Shown: one piece after another, positions 20,808 through 28,268 of the stretch | Numbering within the stretch: the stretch's first letter is position 1 | How the letters are laid out: each line of letters starts with the position of its first letter | Origin: Porogramme epimiltina | Lineage: Eukaryota > Basidiomycota > Agaricomycetes > Polyporales > Polyporaceae | Direction of reading: 5' to 3' | Assembly: GCA_900155495.1 (NCBI GenBank) | Contig: FTLJ01000005.1 | Coordinates: 1-28,268 of the forward strand | DNA: 28,268 nucleotides | The notes under the pieces: generated by a model | The model's input: only the letters and a program-made list of their open reading frames with translations | What the model was told of the DNA's origin: nothing | Databases searched by the model: none | Program-made: the position numbers and the translations under genes

Positions 20808-20963
20808 GAGGCTGTGGCTCATGCGCTTTGCGCGCTGGGCCCGGAGGTGGAGACCAGCACCCCCCTATTACAGACTGATGAGAAATTGCCCCCCCCCCCC
20901 TCATCAATCGAATCTGCCAGAAATGGCCAACTTACCTCAAGTGGGATTATTCGGAGCTGCTAG

Positions 20964-23900
20964 GTGCCCCCGGGGGACAGAGCAGCACAGGGAGCCCGGG
21001 CCTGGGCCGACGGGCGTGCGCACGCTAGCCCCGGCGACCTTCGATCTCGCGTACCGCACTGGCAGGCCCGCGGCCCCACCCGCGCTTCAGCAGCCAAGCA
21101 GCACCAGATGCGCGGCGTCGATCTCGCTCGCGCCCGACCCCGCTTCTTAATAGCATCGGCGCGGGCCTCCTGGCCCTGGGCCGTCGGGATCGCCATACGG
21201 GGCACGAAGGCGCCGCGGGAAGCTGGAAGGGCGGAAGGTGCGCTGCTTCGGCGCCCGCGCGCACCACCCGCGCGATCAATGGCGTGGGCGCGCGGACGGC
21301 CCGAGTGCGGGAGCTTGTGTGATGGACCTACACCCGCACCTGCGGGCTCCTGCCCCGCGGGCCCTGTACAGCGTACGCTTCTCCCAGATCTCGCGCGCAG
21401 CTGGCAATTACCACTTGCTTAGCGCGGCACGCGCCGTCTGCGGGGGGCGAGACGTCGACGACCGGGTCGGAGGGCCGACGCCGTGCGACGCGGAGGCGGC
21501 GGCACTGTCAGCGTTGCCAGCGCTGTGGGACTCCGCCCCCGCACGCGCGCGCCCGCCGCAGGCCGCCCCCTGCGCCGCCCGCAGCCACACCCGCGCCCTG
21601 CTCGTCGCTCCGGCCGCAGAAGGTGTGGTGCGGTGGCGGCGCGAGAGAGAGAGTTTCGGAGGCGGCGCGACGCTGGTGCGCGGGCGGGCGATCAGAGACG
21701 TCATCGGGCGCTCATCCCGGATGATCGGCCCCGGTCCGACCCGCCGAACGCTCCTCCCTGTTGCCAGCGCGGGCGGGGGCTCACGCGGCCGAGGAGGGCC
21801 CAGGGAGCGTGGCATCGCCAGGTCACGGCCGCACGCGCTGTGGGGCGCATCCGACTCCGTGAGGCGCATATGACAGACAGAAGATGTGGGGAAGGGCACT
21901 CACTGGGGGGCAGCACTAGCCTGCGCGGGGGCTTCTCTGGCGGATTCGCCCCTGCATCTGCAACGCCGGGGGTGCGCATCGCGTACACTGATTGACGGCT
22001 GGCGGCGTAGCGCGTGAGTTCGGGCCTGAGGGCCTCGTAGCCCGCCGCGGCGCAGGGGATAGAAGGGGGGCGAGAGGCAGGTGACCTGCGCGGGGTGCGT
22101 GAAGTCGTTGTATCAGTGTGAACGCGCCGACCGGGGCCCCGAGGGCGCGATCGGCCTCTGCTGCAGAACCGCGTTCGTATGTATTGCGCGACATGTAGAA
22201 GGACAGACGGGGCCCAGGCGGGCGCCGGTCTAGATGCCGGCGTGCGCAAGAGACGTACGGGATGCAATGCAATGCATGGATGCATGGATGTATGGGACGA
22301 CGCTGCTGCAGTGCCGCCTGCGGGAGAACTATTCCTTGCGGGCTCGTCTGAACGCCGTCCTGCGTCGCATGCGTCCCCTGCGCTAGGGTAAATCAGGTGT
22401 GCGACGACGAGGGGGCTACGGGCACCCCTCCGAGCGGACGTGGACTCGGACGCGCAGGGGTGCAACGCACGTCGGAACGGCGGACGCGCCCTCCGCTCGC
22501 CCGAATCTGGCACCCGGGCTCCCTCGCGAGGCACCTCGGAGCGGGTGCGGGCGCAGTGCGCCCCCGAGCAAGCAACCTAGCTAGATAGATAGCTGCCTAG
22601 GTACTGGCTCAGATCGTGCGCGGCGCGGGTGCGGGTGCGCCCCCACAGAGGGCGCACTAAACGACTGACTGCGCAGCGCGCACGCGGCCCCGGGACGCGC
22701 GAGCCTGAGCCTGACAGGCGCGAGCTCCGCGGCGACGCGCAGAAGCCGGGACGTCCGGCCGACAAGTGCGCGCGGCCATTCAGTTGCGCGCGCCTAGTTG
22801 CTACCAACCGCCCGTGCGGGATCGCTATCGGGCGTCGAGCATCTCGGTCGCCCGGGCGAGCGGGCGAGGGCAGGGCGCGAAGAAATCTCGCGCGGGATCT
22901 CTCATTGAACCATCGCGCAGGCCAAGACGCCGTCCCCGAGCCCCGATTTGGACGCGTCGTTGGCGTCGGTGGGGAGGGGGCGCAGGGCGCGGAGAACGGC
23001 CGCCCCGCGCCGGGTTCCGCACAGACAATGATGTTCCCCGGGTGCGTCCCGGTGTTGCGTGCGGTGGAGGAGGCTGGTCAGGTGCGCTGCGCCCGTCGGC
23101 ATGGCGAATTCGTATTTTGCGCTCTTTACGTGAAGCCCCGCGGGGCTCGTCTTTGTTTCGGAAAGCGGGAGGGGAGGGAGGGGGGCGCACAATGCGAGCG
23201 AGAGGAGCTCGGGTGGCGCGACATATCGATGATCAGGGCTCAGGACAATGATATCATTGCGCGGTGGCGGTGTGCGCTTGGCTATAGGGGCTACGGAATA
23301 TAGCAAGCGGGCCACAGGCAGACAATTGTCCATGTCTCGCGTCGAGCGAGCAGGACGCGGCGGGTACCTCCACCTGGAGACACGCGACAATAGAAGCGCG
23401 TAAGGAGGCACAGCGGCGGCGGACGATGCTCCCACCGACGCACGCCTTCCCGCATCCTCCGACCGCACAACCGTTCAACGTTCAAGCTCAAGCGTTTTGA
23501 GCCAGCGCCGCCCCCTGCCCCTGCGATTCTGTTCTGTTCTATCCCCACATCGCCCGCAGCCCTGCCGGCGGACAAGAATAAGCCAGCCCAGGGCCCGCCC
23601 ACGCGAGCCGCGCCCGCACCCACACCCAACAAGCGCCGGGAAGCCTCGGTAGCACTGTATGCGGCAGGGACGGGGAAGAGCCCGCGGGGGCGCAGGTGAC
23701 CGCGGCCCACCGCCGGCCGCGCGTGATCCTGCGAACGCCCCGGAGTGCGGGCAGGTCGCCCGGTGGCGCATTCAGTTGCGTCGCGCAACCTGGGGCTCCC
23801 CACAGGCTACGGCACGCTGCGTCGCACGGCGCTCTGGCGCGGGTGGGGATGCGGGCTCGACGGGGGTGGAGGTGTCGTACACGCGCGTCGATCACGATCA

Positions 23901-26900
23901 GTACAGGGCGTAAGGAAGGGCTGCACGTCGCAGAGTGAGCCCGCGATGGCGTTTCTGGGGTCGCACGGCGCGGATGAAGGGGGGCGAGGGGTGGGTGGGG
24001 TACCGTACGATACTGTGCGCCGTAGCTTCCCGCCGTGCTGGGCCGAGATGAGATGCAAGGGACGCGCGGCCGGAGATGAGGGCGGGCGAGAATCGCGAAT
24101 CGAGGCCCGAGGTACGAGCTGGAGACCGCCGTGTCCTTCGCACCGGCGTCCTGCGCGTCGCCCGCGGGCTTGGTATTGCATCGCGAAGGAGGGGGGCGCA
24201 CGGACGGAGAGTAAGATGAGGGCTCAGCATTGGCAAGCACGCGTTGCGTCGGAACACCGCCCTGTGAGCCGTGCAAGGCGGCAGGGCTCGCGCCCTGCGG
24301 CGAGCCGGAGGGGTATGCGGGTGTCTATGTACATGCATGCGCCTACAACCCTTGCCCGCGTCCACATCCACCGTGGTGCGACGTCATACCGATCCAGGGG
24401 CCCTAGCGCTGCGCCGCAATCGCCCGGGGGCTCCCCGAGACGCAAGGGGCGAAGCGTAACGCGTGCGGCACGCAGAAGAGGGCCGGCATCTCGAGACGCA
24501 GGCGCCGCGGGCACGGGATGGCACCCCCTTCCTGTGCTGCGGCTTGGTATTGCGGCGGACAGGCCCGCGCGCGCAAACCATGGCGGTGGAGTGGGAGCGC
24601 GAGGGGCTCATATCGAAGAAGGCGCGAGACGCGAGACGCGTCGCGACGCGCGGGGGCGCGAGAGACGCGCCAAGCAGAGCGCGTCGCGGACCGTGCGGGC
24701 AGCTGAGTTCAGAGCCGCTGGGCGCGGGGGGCAGCTCGGGTGCCCCCGCGCGTGCGCGCACTTGGGCTTGGCGCTTCGGCTTCTCTTCGCGCGTGCGGGG
24801 GGCCTGGCCGGCGAACACCCAGCTATGAGGGCGCGCGCGCGTGCGCCCCGGCCGTCGAACGCTGCACATTGAAGCTAACGCAGTGAGATGAAGAAGAAGC
24901 GCACGCGCGGGCAGGCGGGCTCTCCGGGAGGAAGGCCCGGTCGATCGACGCGCGGGGAAGCGCCCCCCCCTGCTCTCCTCCCCGCACCCCGCACCCCCGC
25001 CGCCTGCCCGCGCCGGGCGCGGTGTCTTCGCAGCACACCACCAAAGTCCGTGAAGGTAAAGGTGAAAGTGCGCGCGCTGCGGCGCGAAGCCGTGCCCCCC
25101 TGCTCCTCCCCCTCATCCCCTCTCAGCGCGAAGCACACCGCGATCGCTCCACCCTTCGCGGCGCGCAGGCGGGGCGTCCGGAGCGCCCCCGCGGCGCGCG
25201 AGTTCTCCCGGTGGGTGTGGGTTCGCGTGGGCCGCACACGACGTCCTGGCTGCTGGCTGCCGAGCACCAGGCCCCGAAGGCTGCCCGTGGCGTGCCGCGC
25301 GCGGCGTCGCGCTACCGCCGCGGGTGCGTGTCGTAGTCGCGGCCGCGACCGCTCGGCGTGCCCACGCGACGGCATTTCCGCATCCGTGCGCGGGGGCCCG
25401 AGATCGCTCAGCGGGCGCGCGTTGCGGTGTGCGCGGGCCCCCAGCTGGCGAGCCGTCCGGGCGTCGAGGACGGCGGTCGGCCCTGGGGCCCGGGGCCCGA
25501 GCGCCGCCGCGGGGGCGCGGGCTCTTCCAGCTGCGACGAGTCTGAGCTTGTGCTTGTCTGAGCGGTCACTTGACCCGCCCCGCCCCCTGCCTCCCCCCGC
25601 TCGGGGAGCCCAGCTCGGTCGCGTGTGCGTGGGTGCGTGCGCGCGGGTGCTGTGTGTACGTAGTCTGTGGGGAGAGGCGGAGCTTGGGCATGGGGGAGGA
25701 AGGGGGAAGGGGGCGAGCGGGAGAAGCGAAGCGCGGTGCGCGAGCGACGAGAGACCGCACTGGGCGCGGTGGGTGTATGTATTGCGCTGCGCGCGCGGGG
25801 AGCGAGCAGTAGTGGGTGCGCATTACAGTGTAGTGGACCACAACACGCCGTGCACGTGTGTACGCGTGCGAACCCGGGCCGCCGCCCGCCCTTCCTCCCT
25901 CCCTCTCTTCCTCTTCCCAAAGCCGCCGCCGCCCAGGAGCGGCTGCACGCAGAGCCCGCGGGGGGCGGGCCCGACGAGCACGGCGCGACGCTCTCGCGGC
26001 GAGGGCGGGCGGTGCCTGGACGCTGAGGGGCTGGGGGCTGAGACCTGCGGCTGCAGACGGACGAGGCTCAAGCCCCGGCGGATCGCGTACAGCCTACAGC
26101 GGCCGTGTGGCCGGGCGCGCCGCCCCGGCGCGGCAGACACACCGGGGCTGGGGCTGGCACAGAGCCCGTAGCAGGTATAGGCACGAGGCGCGCGCGAGGC
26201 TGAGGCTGCGCTCCGGGCCCGACCGCGTCCGCCCTCGCACCGTTTGAGTGCGGGACGTCGGCGCCTGGGATATCGGTGGTGCGTCGGTGTCGGGATCGGC
26301 GTCGATGCGCGTCGGAGGGTGGCTGGCGGGCGAAAAAAATTGCGCGCGCGCGCGAGATACGCCCTTGGGCGGGCGGAATGTCGGAAAAACGCACGAAGCA
26401 CGGAACACGGCACAGGAAGCAGGAGGCAGGAGAGTTTCGAGCTCGAGCTTACGCCCACACGCGCAGTCGGCGGGAGTTTGGGGCTTAGTGCGCGCGCGCG
26501 GGGCACGGCTCTCACCCGGGGGGCCCCGCAGGGCTCTCTGCGCACCACAAGGAGGGTGGCCTGGTGGCCTTGCGGGGATGGTGGGCCACACAAACTCGAT
26601 GCGGGGAGCTCGCCTGGGAGAGGAGCGGGCACGGCGAAATTCGCGCGCGCGGCCACGCGAGCGCGAGCGCGCCGCTTGGTTCGGGGTTGCCACATCTTGA
26701 CGGGCGGGGACGTGACGGTGGGGGTGGGTGCGAGGGCCGGGGGAGGCACGGTGCTAGCAGGGGGGGCGCTCGGGGCCCGCAAAATGGGCGATGACGTCGG
26801 CGTGTGTGCCCTCCCCATGCGTAGGCGCGAAGGTTGGGCGCGGATGGGCGAAATAGGCTAGCGAGCACTGGCGGGCTGGCGTCGAGTAGATTCAGATCCC

Positions 26901-28216
26901 GGGTGGGGCGCGGTGCTAGGCGGGGCGTTACGTCACGCGAGGCCGATATCGATGCGCGAGGTCGGTCGGGGGCGGGCGAGGCTGGGGGCGGGAGGACTGC
27001 TGTGGTCTGCTGCAGCTGCGCGAAGGGCGATGGTCCGCCGGGTTCGACATTGATTCCATGATTGCGTGGGCGTGCGTTTGGCCCTAGCGTGCGGGGGTAT
27101 GTCGAGCTCCGGGCGCACGCGCGCGCGGGGATCTGCGGGGGCGTGCAGATAGAATGATAGGGGCGGGGCACGCCACGGCGAAAATTGGCATCGCGCGCGA
27201 GAACGAGAACGCGCGAGGCGCAGGCCCGCGGGGAATCAGGCGCGGCACGCCAGGGCACGGTGGCGAGGCGGCGAGGGAAGGGGACCAGCGGGGCAGATAG
27301 CGCGACGCGAGATGCGAAGCGAACGGGGGTCACGCGCGCGATAGCGGTGGGAGGGGTGGGAGGGGCCCGTCCGCGCTGAGAACGAAATCGCGGCCTGGTG
27401 GACACGCGAAGCGTGCGGGGTCGGTTGGAGCTTGATTGCTCGGCGTCATCGCGACCTGCCGGCGTATAGACCTGGGTTTGCGGCCGGGGCAGGGTCGCGC
27501 GGCGCGCTGGGGAGGGAGGTTGAGGGGCGGGCGCGAGTGCCCAAATGGGAAGGCGAGTCTGGAAAGTGGGCGGGCGCGAGAGGAGGAGGAAGGTGCAGTG
27601 GGCGTTCGGTTGCGGCCAGGTGTGGAAATCGAGAGGCGGGAGAAGCGGGACTGCTGGATGCGGGAGGCGCAGGGCCCGGGAGAGTGCGGTAAGCTTTAGA
27701 GAGGTGGTGTGCTAGGCGCAGAAGGGAGGTGGGCTGCTGCTCACGGGGCTCAGCTGGTGTGGTTCTGAACGGCCGCAGGATGCGTCTCCGCGTGCACGCG
27801 CTGCCAGCTTGGACGGCGGGATGCTGTTGGGGCTCAGATAGGCAGTTGGGCGGTTGGGAAAGCGAGAGAAAAGAAGGGGCGGGCTCGGCAAGGGGCATCG
27901 ACTAGTGGTCGGGCTGGGGGGGGACCTGGTGCGATGGGCGATTGGTGGCGAGGAGTGGCAGGGAGGGGAGAGTCGATCGATTCGATGGCGGGGGCACGGC
28001 GTCTCAGTCAGATGGAGGGGCCTCGAGGCATCCGGACTGACGGAGTTAGAAGATGGATGAAGGATTGCGCGCACACTCATGGCACACTGGACGCAGGTGA
28101 CCGCGGCGAGGAGGTGTGGGTATGGATGTCATTGCCATTGCGGGGTGCAGGGGGCACGAAACACGGCGAGGCATACATGGGGGCGGAAACGTGGGAGGGG
28201 GCGGGTGTGGCGGTGG
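20964..28216. other. GC-rich gene desert to the right end
   Basis: No supported gene, RNA gene or mobile element. G+C is extreme in places: the row 25441-25500 has 50 G/C of 60, against 32 of 60 in row 9541-9600. Long open frames on both strands (for example 24888-26171 plus, 25823-26818 minus, 26512-27405 minus) overlap each other and are Arg/Ala/Pro/Gly-rich without domains. Local structure includes an ATGCA/ATGGATGC patch at about 22261-22292 and G-run clusters at 27349-27365 and nearby. Confidence 0.55.
27349..27365 (+). repeat. G-run cluster with G-quadruplex potential
   Basis: Four runs of three or four G separated by single bases within 17 bases. Single-base loops give the most stable class of predicted quadruplex. 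Confidence 0.7.
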
Positions 28217-28227
28217 ACGGCGGGGGG

Positions 28228-28268
<41 letters not shown>
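28217..28268. repeat. Poly-G tract at the right end of the window
   Basis: An almost pure G run to the last base, the complement of the C run at the left end. Homopolymers at both edges with the same outward polarity suggest assembly artefact rather than biology. Confidence 0.9.

Larger units (their letters stand above)
19477..20963 (+). pseudogene. Broken three-exon gene, conserved-looking protein of unknown function
   Basis: Exons 19477-20052, 20108-20575 and 20727-20963 give 426 codons but contain two in-frame stops: TAA at 19732-19734 and TAG at 20477-20479. Coding quality is clear on both sides of each stop: DFGSFGLLPSVLADERK and EVKMETGEDGYWTEKAGEAE in exon 1, PVTQWVEANIVDPLTGG and PIYIARQIDLSPHVYLAAA in exon 2, TGKAYCERRWREMDDMLAQG after the TAG, and VAAQETLRLAKGVEMKNG in exon 3. 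The first stop could be hidden by a poor 57-bp intron (19731-19787, GTAAAA..CCGAG, frame kept); the second has no such escape. The first 90 codons look better in another frame (GARPYLTPVYFTPKP from 19479), hinting at frameshifts near the start. I infer loss of function unless the stops are sequencing errors. There is no domain, signal or membrane segment that I recognise. Confidence 0.6.

Noticed and set aside
24888..26171. 427-codon plus-strand open frame
   Set aside because: It is purely compositional: several overlapping long frames exist on both strands and no domain is visible.
26512..27405. 297-codon minus-strand open frame, Pro/Arg/Ser-rich
   Set aside because: Same reasoning: antisense of G-rich DNA without any recognisable motif or splice context.
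11500..28216. Bacterial (for example actinobacterial) contamination as the source of the GC-rich part
   Set aside because: Bacterial DNA would be packed with recognisable genes; here there are none, and the locus at 19-21 kb has fungal-type spliceosomal introns. Chimerism cannot be excluded without reads.

Overview
The window reads as nuclear DNA of a filamentous basidiomycete, most likely an agaricomycete. The genes are split by very short introns (50-55 bp, GT..AG, CTAAC-like branch sites), the coding sequence prefers G or C at third codon positions, and the best-recognised gene is a fungal Polo kinase. Placement below that level is inference.

Layout. (1) 1-46 is a C run. (2) About 47-3595 (+) is the 3' part of a gene for a very long, Ser/Pro-rich, probably disordered protein of unknown function, with two 54-bp introns. 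(3) 3596-4724 is a convergent intergenic region. (4) 4725-8088 (-) is a complete five-exon Polo-like kinase gene (929 aa): kinase domain, charged Lys/Glu/Arg-rich helical linker, two polo boxes. It is the only gene here with a secure function. (5) 8089-11500 is roughly 50% G+C and holds the kinase promoter plus what may be decayed coding relics on the minus strand, one with weak kinase-like signatures. (6) From about 11.5 kb to the end the DNA becomes extremely G+C- and CpG-rich, with simple repeats, G-quadruplex-like tracts and long but meaningless open frames. A 2-base N gap at 14433-14434 is flanked by a short direct duplication. (7) Inside this desert lies one gene-like island, 18770-20963: an AT-rich promoter-like patch, a minus-strand coding-looking exon (19133-19470), and a plus-strand multi-exon gene broken by in-frame stops. 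(8) 20964-28216 shows no credible gene, and the window ends in a G run.

The genes do not form a pathway. The Polo kinase is a housekeeping mitotic regulator. The other genes are unrecognised and the 19-21 kb locus looks like a decaying pseudogene. No convincing new multi-gene system was found. The most notable items are the in-frame introns, the kinase architecture, the sense/antisense pseudogene locus, and the abrupt change to a GC-rich gene desert bounded by homopolymer runs that are probably assembly artefacts.
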